Shown piece after piece: positions 23,891 to 34,747 of a stretch of 64,000 nt of DNA. The notes beneath the pieces were generated by a model. It was not told the origin of the DNA, did not search any database, and saw only the letters and a list, made by a program, of their open reading frames with translations. The stretch spans positions 149,147-213,146 of the forward strand of contig NW_025856018.1 in NCBI RefSeq assembly GCF_002878395.1. Reading direction: 5' to 3'. A program made the position numbers and the translations under genes. This DNA is from Capsicum annuum (taxonomy: Eukaryota; Streptophyta; Magnoliopsida; Solanales; Solanaceae). Each line of letters begins with the position of its first letter. Within the stretch, counting starts at the first letter, position 1.

Positions 23891-25355
23891 TGATGAGCAG
23901 TAATTTTATCACTCATTCACACTCAATATTCATGCACAATACCTTGTTTTTAATGAATAAATAAGGCATAATTGTGATTAAATGCACTAATATTCACTCA
24001 TTGTAGGCATATAGTTAAGGAGATAGAAAGATGTTGATTGGAGCTTAAAATGATCCAAAAGGAATAACACAGTGCAACTAAAGACCTAGAGCAGGAACTA
24101 GCCTTAGTTACCGCGGTCATGTATGATATTTGTGGTCACATAGTCGCGGTCGTGGCCAGACCCACGCAATCATGGTTTAGCAAAAAATGGCAGCCCAAGG
24201 GCAAATATTGTATTGCACGTGACTAATCCCAAATTTTTTGGAAAAAAGACTAAAAACCTAAGTCATTCATAATATCCCGTCTTACCCAAATTTATATGTT
24301 TAGCTATTGGTTGATAGTCTCCATTTTTTGGAGAAGAAAATATTGTATAAATTTTGGGTGAAGAATACATTGGAGATCTTCTAAGAGGAAGAATAGCTCA
24401 CTTCCATTGTTAATTTGTGGGAGTGCAAAGTTTGAAGTAACATTCACTTAAGCTTCAATAAATTATTTCAATGGATATTATGGATATATCTTTACTTATT
24501 TATTTTATGTGTAGCTAGAACTCCCTCTTGGGTTGTGTGTGAATAGGGGCTAATAGTATGTGTGGTTTGTTATCGTTAGCTTCTATTTGGTAGTTCAACT
24601 TTATGGGTTTTATCATTTCTATGTTAATTTGGTTGCGATTTGTGGGTGAAAGTCCCAAATACCCATGCAGGTTTGATGAGTGTAAGCTCCATACTCTAGA
24701 AAATTCAAGGCCATCTTCGAAAGAAGGGTTTTGGGTGATTTTTAGGAACCCACATTATCCTTGAAAGAGGGATGTGAAGTCCAAATCAATGATAGAAAAT
24801 TATCTGTGTAGTTTTCTAAATTTTCACTATCATAGACATAATGGTGATTATGAAGTTAACTATACCATGGGTATCATCCTAGAAATAGGGATGCCTAGAT
24901 TGAGGTTGTATTACTAATTGTTTAGCGCCCGTTAGGTATTCAAAAGAATCAATGAGTGAAAGTTTGGTGTTTTGTTGAAAGACTAGCATCAAAACCTATA
25001 CCCAAACCTACCCACACTTGATCTACTAATAATGAAGTTAGCTATTAGCATTCGCATGTCACTCCCTTAGTAATATATAATCCTAGGATTCATGCATAAT
25101 TGTTAAAACTCTAGTTATTCATAGCCCCGAATTTATACTAGAAAACCTCAAGAAGTAATATTAGTGTTGATTCTTGTACCCCATTTTTAACGTTGTGTAC
25201 CATTGGTTTGAATTTAACATATATCTATTATTTCGAATTAACTTAATTGCCACTCACGTTGTTCCTCGTGGATTCGACCCCAACTCCAAATTTTAGAAAA
25301 TATATTGACGACGACCGCCTTGCACTTAAATTGATGTGTAAGTTGAGCGTTATCA
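23891..25355 (+). mobile_element. 3' LTR of Athila/Tat element E, 1465 bp
   Basis: Starts TGATGAGCAG right after the polypurine region and ends GCGTTATCA. Near 25262-25280 it holds 'cctcgtggattcgacccc', the Athila LTR signature. Beyond 25355 the sequence changes to a reverse-strand LINE fragment, which shows that element E sits against or within that LINE. Confidence 0.8.
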
Positions 25356-26780
25356 ATTAAGCCATGCTAGAAAATAATAAAAAATTAAGATTTGGTAAAA
25401 TCTTTAAAAAGTACAATCATTACCAGCTCTTCCATTCCACTATGTTAAAGAGCTCCCTTTAAACTTAATTTCTATCAAGTCACAAGCTCCAATACACTAT
25501 ATAAAATTTTCAATGCCTTCAGCTCTGATAGAAAGAGCACCTATTTTTTTTTCAAATTTTACACAATATTAAAATCTCCCCTAAAAGCCAAGGGTTATCC
25601 ATGCCTATTGCTAGATGATATAAATCTTTCCCTAATATCCTCCTTTTAGCTACATCACATTTTGAATAAGTTAATATATCAAAGTAATTATGATACTAAT
25701 TTTGCTGCTGCAACTTGAGTGTAAGTTGTTGTTCAGAGTCTTGAAGAACAATGTAATCAAGATCTTGGTTAAAACAAACCAGTTCTATTTATTAAAGATT
25801 GCAATAGATGTTAGCATTTCAACCTCCTACTAAACTTCTTAATGTGTCCAGCCCATTCGAAATGCTCTATTAAACCAATAAAGAAAAGCTTATCACAATT
25901 TTGAAGCATCTACACTCTCTAAAAAGCATGTTGAGACTTCACTTAGCTTATGTTCCATATAAGAACTTTCATTAATTATTGGATTTAGATTTACATTTCT
26001 TTGGTTGAACTCTGATAGGTTGACAACATTATCCATTTAATTTCTTATTTCCCTTTCTAGAACTTTTCAGGACTTTTGGTAATAGATCAACTTCATTTAA
26101 GATATTCTCTAAAATTATTTCAAATCTACCATCCCCCGTGATCCCTTTTTCAATTTGTTTAGTACTAACTTTATCTGGATTGTTTCAACTTTGGGAGAAA
26201 AATTGACATGCAGTAGTCTATTAGGAGATTCTAGAAGAATCAATAATGATTTATCAGTTTGAACTGCTATAGGTCTTTGCATAAATGCCAATGTATTATC
26301 AACTTAATCTTGTGAATTAGAGCTATCATTAAATCTGGTATCTCATTTTGACTCATGCCTTGATGCCTCTATCTTATTAAGATGAATTTTTTCCTTTGTA
26401 TCATCAGTTGTATTTCTGATTTCCTCTTATTTTCTACTCTATAGAAAATTGTTTGATCTCTTATTAAATACTAGATTAGGACTGGTTATTTATTCTGAAA
26501 CCATTAAACCTGGCCTTCTATTATCAGCTTCCTCTTCTACTGGTGATTTAGAATTACCTGGAGAAGACAAACTCACATTTTTAAGTTTTTTCTTGATTTT
26601 TTCTTCAATTTCTCATGTTAAACTTTATTACTTTGTTCATCTTATTCTCTATTTTGTTGTTGTGGATGTGAATTGGTGTTTGATACAGCTCGAAAACATT
26701 GTTTTCTTGTCTCCACATTGAAACCAAAAGCTTTGGTTACCCCTTCTTAGCACATTCCTTCACTTCTTTGCCAGGGGTGG
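25356..26780 (-). pseudogene. L1-type LINE fragment, endonuclease domain
   Basis: Read on the reverse strand from right to left, 26780-26050 is decayed upstream sequence and 26000-25370 matches the endonuclease domain of plant L1-type LINEs. Recognisable blocks are a 'LQDSEQQLTLKL' type stretch near 25740, 'YSKCDVAKRRIL' near 25665-25630, 'MDNPWLL' near 25600 (family 'PWlvgGDFN'), 'IGALSIRAEGIENFI' near 25540-25495 and 'WNGRAGNDC' near 25420-25440 (family 'fTWcNgR...c.feRLDRvL'). The enzyme nicks target DNA to prime reverse transcription. The RT half is absent, cut where element E ends. Stops abound. Confidence 0.75.
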
Positions 26781-27666
26781 ATATTTACTTTCTCTCTTGC
26801 CTAGAGGTATTTTCATTATTTGGGGGTGCGGATATGCGTATACCTAACTTATGAAATAGATCTATTATATGTATAATGAATCTATTTTTATTTGTGCGTG
26901 GATATTTCTTAAATTTTGTTTTAATATCTTTTAATGATTTATTCTTTTCGTAAGATGTATTCATTAATTTGTGTAGTTTATTATTTTATCCTGTAGTAAC
27001 TGCAGAGTTACAGATTTCTGTATAATAATTTATCCTAATTGTACTGTAATGTATATCTAATTCTAGATTTTCAATGTTATTTATTATCTTGTGTTGTTCT
27101 TCTCGTAGCGAGTTTTTTAAATTATATAAACTATCACATGTACTTTTTTCTAAATTTTCTAAGGTTTCTTCAATCCATATTAATTTTTCTTTTAGATTCT
27201 CCATTATTTTTCTAATTCGGTTTCTATAATTACTTTCTTTATTTAGATTATCTTGATTTTCTCTAATTTTTCTAATATATTCTAACATCTCTTAATCTGA
27301 ATAATATCCTTCTGGGTAATTATCCAGGTATAACTGTGCTATCGAATTTATAGTTTCAATTTCATAGTCTAATACTTTTTCTAATAGTATTTTCTTAATA
27401 TCTATAATTTCTATATCTCTAAGTATATATAAGATTAAGACTTTAAGATTATCTATCATTTAAAATTGACTAAATATTTTATTATAATATTTTGTAGTTG
27501 TTTGTTTTAGTCTTAGTAGTTCTTGCATATTTTCATTAGTAAATTCTATATATTTTATATCATTAGTTTCCATGTATTTGTCTATATTTACTTTCATCTG
27601 TTTTTCTATTAACTGCATGTTTCTCATAGCTTTTTCAAAAATTTCTAGATATATGTAATTTATCAT
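26780..27666 (-). pseudogene. Pararetrovirus ORF1, N-terminal part
   Basis: On the reverse strand, frames at 27666-27460 and 27288-26986, with the stretch between them and a continuation to about 26780, give a highly charged Lys/Glu/Asn-rich, coiled-coil-like protein (for example 'RKIMENLKEKLIWIEETLENLE' cut short). It begins about 0.75 kb downstream of the putative promoter, where ORF1 is expected. I do not recognise a defined domain. The assignment rests on position and on the lack of this region at the right end of the copy. At least three stops are present. The left edge changes into LINE-like sequence near 26700-26860. Confidence 0.6.
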
Positions 27667-28418
27667 GATAAGTATTTGTAAGAGTAGTTAGGTAGGTATG
27701 GTATGTAATTTATTCTAGTCATATAATATTTACCAAATACTTTTTCTAATATGATTTTTCTTATATCTACTACTTTTATATCCTTAAGTGCATACAAAAT
27801 ACATATTTTTAATTTATCTACCATCACATTAGATAAATAATTATTACCATCATATTAGAAAAATAATTATTCATTTTTATAAAATTGTTGTTTTCAAAAT
27901 ATTCCCTCCAATCATATACATAACAAAATATGGTCATCTTAGATTACTATATATTAGATTATTCTTAAATAACATGTTGTTCGGTCACTATTAGCAAGGT
28001 AATTTGGATACTTTTCCCTTAAACAACGCCTCTACTCTGGTTACTCCTCACCATGGCATCTTGCCTCATTGGTTTCACCTTTAGGATGGCATAGTTCTTA
28101 GGGATTTTTCTCCGTTTCCACTTCGCTAATAAACTTCTTAACATATTATTCTTCGAATAATTCTACTATAAAGTAACTAATATGAATTTATTTTATCATA
28201 CCATGATTGTTGGGAATTATGAATTTAGCTATTCATAATCATAAATAAATATACCTGTTTGGGTAGGTTTGATATTTCTGAGGTTTGTTCCTCCATAGCT
28301 TTTTCCATTGAAATATATCTGTTTTTTAATTAACTAAGCAAAATATTTGTTGCGGACAGGAGAGAGTATTTGTACTTCAACACATGAAGGCTTGCTTTGC
28401 AATGCCTTCGGTTCCTCT
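27667..28418 (-). other. Pararetrovirus leader region
   Basis: About 750 bp between the putative TATA box and ORF1 on the reverse strand, without long frames, as expected for the leader of pregenomic RNA. The reverse complement near 28204-28198 reads ATGGTATGAT, which shares its first six bases with a TGGTATCAGAGC primer site and then diverges. I treat it as a weak candidate only. Confidence 0.5.
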
Positions 28419-28426
28419 TATTTATA
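28419..28426 (-). promoter_or_regulatory. Putative TATA box of the pregenomic RNA promoter
   Basis: The reverse complement reads CTATAAATAAGAGG. It lies after ORF4 and before the leader, where Caulimoviridae keep the promoter for full-length RNA. A tandem duplication lies 75-180 bp upstream of it on the reverse strand. Function was not tested and the element is dead as a virus. Confidence 0.6.
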
Positions 28427-28499
28427 GAATGAATCTTTACAAAAGTATTTACATTTCTTGCACGTTTTCTAAAATTCTAAAAAAAGACTCCTAATGAGA

Positions 28500-28601
28500 C
28501 AAGAATTATTAGTGTTATAGCCTAAAAAGTCTAAAAGGCTAAAAAGGTTACAAGAATTATTAGTGCTATAGCCTAAAAAGTCTAAAAGGCTAAAAATCTA
28601 G
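28500..28601. repeat. 51-bp tandem duplication upstream of viral promoter
   Basis: A unit starting 'caagaattattagtg' occupies 28500-28550 and 28551-28601, with one internal mismatch (gtt versus gct) and divergence at the end. Inside each unit 'ctaaaaagtctaaaaggcta' is itself repetitive. In the viral orientation it lies upstream of the TATA box. Confidence 0.9.
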
Positions 28602-28789
28602 CCTATACAACAACTTTACGTAAAATGAATTTAATATCTTGTCTTCTATTATCACTCCGTTGATATCTTCTCATTGTCGTATCTGCTGCTTTTCCATATC
28701 TCCATTATTGCTTCTTATCTTATCTTCCAGCTGGCATGCTTATCTTCTTGATTCTTTTATTCTAGGTTGACTTCTGGGATAATATTATC

Positions 28790-30008
28790 TTCTCCATTAC
28801 ATCTTAAATATTGATGGTCTGGATATTTGTGTCCAATTATCTTGCAATATCGTGCAATATCTTGTCAATAATTCATCTGAAATAAATCCTCTCTTAATTG
28901 CTCTTGCAGTAAATTGTTTTTCTAGGTTAAGTAATGTCATTATCCATTGCCTAGCATCTTCCATATCTACTTGTCGTAGTTCTTTTGAATTTGAATAAAT
29001 CATCTGATGGTCTCTTGAATAATTGCTCCATATTGGATTTCCGTTGGTATAATTATTTGCTAATTCTTGAATAATTGTAGCTAGTCCAATGAGTCATTTA
29101 TTTGTGTAGAAATCAGGTATCTCAATTCTGGGTATCTCTGGCTGTTGTATAATATCTTCTGGTATAATCATATCTCTGGTTAATCCTATTTTTACAACTT
29201 GTATAACTGATTTTATTTCGTCGTATAATATCTCTGCTGGTGCAGTATAACACTTTATATAAAATAGATTTCATTTGGTTATCCTTTTATAGGTGGTGAA
29301 TATTTTATGTAATTCTTCCATAGCTGTTAGTTCTTATCCGTCTTGGGTGTATATGGTATTTAATAATCCATAGTCAAAATAAGTTCTTATTAAGCTTGAG
29401 TTGGTTTTGGGTAGTGCAATTAGCTTGTTGTACCCTTGTAATATTTGGGTTATATAATTTGTGTTTGGTTCTTTGATATTTGTAGCTCTGGGGTTAACGT
29501 TTAGGAAAGTTGGTACTCTATAGATGTTTTCTATGTATTTTTGGGTTGTATAGTTGTAAACTTTTTTATCTTGGTTCAGACTATCTCAGTATGTGGTAAT
29601 TTGTGGGGGTATGAACAAGTGGTCTTTTTGTGTTTTTGGTATAAATGATTTCTCAAATATCTTATTCATATTCATGTTCTGATATCTTTGTCTACTAACT
29701 CCTCTGCTTGTACCTGCAGAAGTAGATTGATAAACGTAATGGGTTTTATGGAGTGTCCCATCGTCTCCTTCTAGCTCTAGAACTTTAATGTCTTCCGATC
29801 GACATAGCTTTGCACACTGCTGAGTTAGCTGATTTGTAGCTATAAACTTCAGTTTATCTTCATTAGTCTTTAGCTTTTCTGTCTCATTACCCATACTGTC
29901 CACTTTCATTGAAAGCGTAGTTAGGGTGTTGAGTATTTTTTCTAGAGTATCTTCTTCTATTATATCAATTTGTGTAGCTTTCTCTTGATATGTAATCTGC
30001 AATAACAT
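28790..30008 (-). pseudogene. Pararetrovirus ORF4
   Basis: Reverse-strand reading starting at the Met at 30008 and continuing with interruptions to about 28790. The first uninterrupted frame (30008-29586, 140 residues) holds a coiled-coil-like stretch ('LEKILNTLTTLSMKVDSMG') and ends 'FIPPQITTY'. Further conserved-looking pieces include 'RQVDMEDARQWIMTLLNLEK' at 29003-28797. It overlaps the end of the RNase H frame by about 40 bp. In Tobacco vein clearing virus-like genomes a fourth ORF sits at this place. Some caulimovirus proteins here act as translational transactivators, but I see no motif that proves that role. Several stops break it. Confidence 0.65.
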
Positions 30009-31905
30009 TTTGGTTAGTACTAATTACTTCAATTATAAATGTGAAATTTAATATATTCAAGACTAGTCTCTGAATCTCTTTTGTTGTAACTGAATTTTGT
30101 ATTTTCTTTGTTAACCACCAACATACCTGTGTATTATTTGTTCGTACAATAAATTTGTTATATACAATATATGGCTCAAATGCTAACAAACATTTATATA
30201 ATGAATATAATTCTTTCCTATTTATTTCTCATTTTATTTATGTTTCATTAAACGTACCTGAGTAGTATCTACAGTGGTGTTCTAATTTTTCTGCTTCATA
30301 TCGGTATTTAAGTACTCCCCCATAACTACATTCACTAGCATCTGCTTCTACTATATATATAAATTTTCTATTTTCATCTGGAAATTGTAGTTTTGGTAAT
30401 TCTTTACAAAGTAATTTTATTTTCTGAACTTGTTTTTTATCTTCTTCATTATAGTTATATTCTACATCCTTTTTAATTGTTTTCTCTAGTGGTTTTAAAG
30501 TTTCTGCTAATTTTGGAATATATTCTCTTACTTGGTTTACTAATCCTAAAAATGATTGTAATTTCTTTTTTGTATCTAATTCTTCTTTCGAATTTATTAT
30601 TTTTTGTACTATATGTTGTTGCATTTTTGCTCCACTCTTATCTATTTGTATTCCTATAAATTCTATCTGATTTTTCATAATTTCAGCTTTCTTTTCACTT
30701 AGACTTATTCCCGATTTTTCTATTATATCTGTAAATTGTCCTAATAATTTTAAATGTTCCTCTTTAGTTTTTGTATATAATAATATATCATCTATGTTTA
30801 CTATACAATTAGATAATTATTTAAAATAACTATCCATAAAATGTCGATATCTACCTGGTGCATTTTTATATCCAAATGGTAATACGTTCCATTCATAAAA
30901 TCCTTGTGGTACCGTAAATGCGGTTAATTCTTTAGATTCTTCTTCTAACATTAAATGGTAAAATCTTGATTTACAATCGAATTTGCTAAAATAATTATAT
31001 CCCTGTATTTGTTTTATTTTTAATATCTTATTTGGTATTGGATAATTATATGTCATAGTTTTTGCATTTAAATTTCTATAGTCAATAACCATTCTACTTT
31101 TTCCTCTTTTTTGTTCACTATATTTATTTACTATAAATGCTGGACTATTATGTTTACTATTACTTTTTTGTATATATTGTTTTTCTAATAATTCATCTAT
31201 ATGCATTTGAAATTCTTTTAAATAGTCAAAATTATATGTTAATGGTTTCTGGGTTATTATGCAATTTTTATCTATTAATTCAATTTTTATAGTAGTTTTA
31301 TGTTTTTCCCATCCTTTTATTGGATCTTTACTATATAATTGTTCTAATTTTTTCTTAATTATTTCTATCTTATTTATTGAAAATATAGTTATTTCTGTTT
31401 TATTTATCGAAAATACAACTAGTTCTATTGTATCTTTAGTATTTTTTATATTTTCTAACTTTTGTGTAATTTTTTTACTTCCTTTTATCCAATCGGTTTT
31501 CTTTTTTATTTTATTATTAACTCTTTTTGCTCTTACTTTCTGTTTACATGGTGTTGTAAACCACCAGTCTGTTCTAGTTATTATATGTGAGTATAATTTA
31601 TTTAAAAACGGCATTACTAAAAGTATATCTTTTGATGTCAGTTCATAATTATAAATTTCTTCTATTGTTAATATCTTATCCCATACTTGTATTTTTACAT
31701 TCCTAGCTTTATAAGTAATTAAGCTTCCTTCATTATTAAATCATTTAACTATTATTGGTGTTTTTAATTTATCTCATTTACTTTCTGGTAAACAATTATA
31801 TCTACATAAATTAGCTTCTACTCCTGTATCTATCATAGGTGTATAATATCTACTGTAATATACTTCTACTACTATCTTCATTAATACATATATTTTCATT
31901 TTATG
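29965..31905 (-). pseudogene. Pararetrovirus pol: protease, reverse transcriptase, RNase H
   Basis: Reverse-strand polyprotein. A retropepsin DTG lies at 31830-31822 in the context 'MIDTGVEANLC', and 'DILLVMPFL' at about 31630-31600 takes the place of the usual 'ILG' strand. RT begins in the frame 31614-30817 with 'MVIDYRNLNAKT', 'YFSKFDCKSRFYHLML' and 'LTAFTVPQGFYEWNVLPFG'. An in-frame TAA at about 30816 precedes the catalytic 'NIDDILLYTK'. RNase H follows (30678-30238 and 30189-29965) with 'EADASECSYGG' and 'ADYISRE'. It would have made viral DNA from pregenomic RNA. The stop at 30816, another near 30238 and frame shifts inactivate it. Confidence 0.92.
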
Positions 31906-31939
31906 TTAAGGCTCTTCTTAAGAATAATTTCTCTCTGTT

Positions 31940-32397
31940 TTATGTGAAGGTTAATTGTATATGTTCAATATTATATGGTTTTACTTGTTCTAGCCATTTT
32001 ATTCCTAATATTATATCTGCTTTTGACATTTCTTCCTTTACTTCAAATTCTATTTTTATTTTTCTAATTCCTATTATTATTATTTTTTTTGCTATATTTT
32101 TACTATTTATTAAACTTCTTGGTAGATCTGGGCACATATCATTATCAGTTTTTATTTTTTCATTTTTTACTAGATATTTTGCTATATAATTTTCTTCTTG
32201 TCCTGTATTTAAGAGTACTAAATATTTTTTTTCTTTATTTTTCCTGTTATGTAATATTGGTTTAAATTACTTGTTGAATTTATTTCATAACTTATTCTTT
32301 TTGATGAGCTTGATGATTCTGGTTTTTCATCAGCTATTCTTTTCATTGTACTTATTCTATCATTTAATATTTCTAAATTTTCTTCTATATCTATGTC
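31940..32397 (-). pseudogene. Retropepsin-like domain downstream of movement protein
   Basis: After the stop that closes the movement-protein frame at 32398, the same frame reopens with a Ser-rich linker. After a one-base change in an A-run near 32230 it reads 'YLVLLNTGQEENYIAKYLV', with NTG at 32209-32201, and ends with 'ADIILGIKWLEQVKPY'. An [D/N]TG strand followed about 70 residues later by a hydrophobic-ILG strand is the retropepsin pattern. It lies in a different frame from the pol DTG at 31830 and about 375 bp before it, so it looks like a second domain and not the same one. The catalytic Asp is Asn here. It may have been a C-terminal part of the movement-protein ORF. Confidence 0.6.
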
Positions 32398-33105
32398 TCA
32401 ATAGCTATAATCATTATAATCTATTGTTTTTACAATTTGTTCGAATGGACTTTCTATTCGTATTTTGTTAATCTTATATAAATTTTTGTATCTTGCTGTA
32501 AATATTTTACTTCCTGGGGTTAATTCTATTTCTGATATTTTCCAATATAATACTAATGATTTATCTATATTTTTATCTGTTACCGCTACTGAATAATTTG
32601 CACTTATTATAAATTTAAATTTTTGGTATATTAGATTTTCTTTTACGGCAGTTATTATGCTTTTTTCTATAGGTTTTATAATTTTATCATCTGCTAAATA
32701 TAATTCTATTGTTGTATCTATTTCTTCTCTAAAAGATGCTTTTATTAATATCTCTGTACCTCCAAGGTGTACATATTTTATTGGGTCTCCTCTACTCTTT
32801 ATATCGTTTATCTCTTTATTAATTATTCTTTCTATTACTAGTGGTATACTAGTTTTACCTTTTGCATATCTACAGTCTATTACATGTCCCTTTTGGCATA
32901 CTACATAATATTCGTCTTTTTTCCTAGTAAAAATATTTTTTATTGTTGGTATTTTAAATATTTTTTCTACACTTAAGTCTAATTCTTTTCCTTTTATTTC
33001 ATCAAATATGTTACTGTGAAATATTATTTTTTGTTCTGTTTCTTCATCATTTAAATATTCTTCCTTTGTTATTATTTTTATATCTTCTTCAACCATTTGA
33101 TTCAT
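32398..33105 (-). pseudogene. Pararetrovirus movement protein (30K superfamily)
   Basis: A 235-residue uninterrupted reverse-strand frame. Its central part has the caulimovirus 30K movement-protein pattern: 'YVHLGGTEILIKASFREEID' near residues 110-130 of the frame, followed by 'IELYLADDKII' and a beta-rich stretch to 'LVLYWKISEIELTPGSKIF'. Such proteins modify plasmodesmata so that virus can move between plant cells. It lies between coat protein and pol. A TGA at its 3' end separates it from the retropepsin-like piece. This is the best preserved frame of the copy. Calling it a pseudogene rests on the ruined genome around it. Confidence 0.88.
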
Positions 33106-33192
33106 CTATTTCACTATCTATTTCATTAGCTGTTTCATTTTTTGAAATTTCATATATACTATCCTCACTTTCTAATTCATAATCTATATAAT

Positions 33193-34391
33193 CTATCTGC
33201 ATATATATTCTGTATTATCTATTTTTATTTCTGATATTTGTTTATTTTTTAGATTTTTAGGTAATTTACAATCTCTAGCTAAATGTCCTAATTTTCCACA
33301 ATTATAACAAGTACATTCTTTTATAGATTTCTTTTTTCTATATGGTCTTTTGTATTTATAATTTTTTACATAATATCTTTTTCTTGGTTTCTTGTATTTA
33401 TATTTTGATTTTTTATATTTCTTATGTCTTTTTCTTTTCTTATAATATCTTTCTTCATATCCGAATTGGGGTACTATTTTATTTTTGTAACATGCTAAAT
33501 TTCTTATCAATATTTTTTCTATTTTTAATTCTTCTCTATATTTTTCACATAAGTTTCTATACCATTGTTGTAAAAATTTTATTCTTGCTCCTAAAGTATC
33601 TACTATTTTTGCTTCTTCCCAACTCTTTATTATCTTTGAACTAAATGGTTCGGGTAATTTATTAAAATATAATTTTCTTATTTCTTTACTTTCTTCTATA
33701 TTATATGATCCTTTATAATAATATTCTTTAAATGCGCAAGTATATTCATCTATATAACACATATTACATATTGCTAATTTTAACATTAAATTCCTATTTG
33801 TATCTTTTTCTTCACCTTGTTCTTCTTCTATTGTTGTCATACTACCAAATTCACTTTTATAGCTGTTTCATATTTTTTTAATAATTTTATTGGTGTTAGT
33901 TTAGTTGTTGTTAATGATGTTCCTTCTATAGGTTTATTAGTTCTTAATACTTTCTTGCTATTTTTAGTTAAATTTGAAAATCATAATTTCACTGTTCCTA
34001 TTAGTGTTCTTTCTATATATTCTGGTGCATCTGTTATGTTTATATTATTATCTAATAATTGTTTTGTCATATATCATATCCATAATTGTATTATTTTTTC
34101 TGTATCTATTACACAGTCTAAGTCTAAAAATTTATAGTTTTTATTAACTATTTGTTTTGGTGTCCATTTGTCATAGTCATTATATCTTTTAAACTTATTT
34201 TTATAATATGTAGGTTTTCTTATTTCTGATGTTCTAGGTATTATATTTTCATCTTCTTTTTTATCAAGAGCATTTATTTCTGTGTTGATATTTTCTAAGT
34301 TTTCTTCATTAATTACTTCTTGTTTTTCGTTGATTTCCAAATTTTTTGTATTTGCTAATATTTCTGTATATGTTTCTTCAACCATTACCAT
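33193..34391 (-). pseudogene. Pararetrovirus coat protein with zinc knuckle
   Basis: Reverse-strand coding over 34391-34074 and 33840-33193, with the same-type sequence in between broken by stops near 34070 and 33990. The N-terminal part is acidic. The middle has coat-protein-like 'YIERTLIGTVKL' near 34020-33985. The C-terminal part has a long Lys/Arg/Tyr-rich run and then CYNCGKLGHLARDC, an intact CCHC knuckle used in RNA binding by caulimovirus coat proteins. At the right end, the bases beyond 34391 contain stops and change to simple sequence, so the missing N-terminal half is the part found at 26780-27666. Confidence 0.88.
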
Positions 34392-34747
34392 CGCTACAAT
34401 CTATCTCTACTAGATATCATCACCACCATCACTGCTAACAACATCTCCAACTACCACCAACACATCATCAATCATCATGCATTAATTTTTCATCCATCAC
34501 AATGAACACCCCTAATAACTAACATCAAACAACTTCACATCACAACCACCACCACAACCAATCAAAACTATCATAACAATCACTACAATACCAACTATCT
34601 CTATCACAACCCGAACTATTAGATCAGGGCACCTATTCAAACCTACCTATATAGGATAACCCCTTACCATCGCTTAAACAAAACAAGAGAAAGTATTTAA
34701 TTACAGAATGACAAAAAATTTTATTACAAAATAAAATTGATAAAAAT
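34392..34747. other. Cryptic simple sequence beside the viral copy
   Basis: Plus-strand C/A-rich and ATC/CCA-rich low-complexity DNA (many 'atcatc', 'accacc' and 'caacca' runs between 34410 and 34600), with no coding frame. It forms the right flank of the endogenous virus. Confidence 0.75.

Larger units (their letters stand above)
26780..34391 (-). mobile_element. Endogenous pararetrovirus, Solendovirus-like, circularly permuted
   Basis: A 7.6-kb AT-rich block whose reverse-strand frames give, in order, coat protein with zinc knuckle, 30K-type movement protein, protease, RT and RNase H, a fourth ORF, then a promoter and leader, and the N-terminal part of ORF1. That is the Caulimoviridae set in the order of the Tobacco vein clearing virus group, and the length is close to one genome. 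ORF1 is split between the two ends, so the copy was linearised within ORF1. No integrase is present, as expected for a pararetrovirus that enters host DNA passively. Stops and frameshifts occur in every gene. Both junctions are placed to within about 100 bp only. Confidence 0.9.

Noticed and set aside
26986..34391. Plus-strand Leu/Phe/Ile-rich frames such as 31259-31648, 31839-32189, 33342-33644 and 30477-30659
   Set aside because: They are antisense shadows of AT-rich viral genes; the hydrophobic composition comes from reading A-rich codons backwards.
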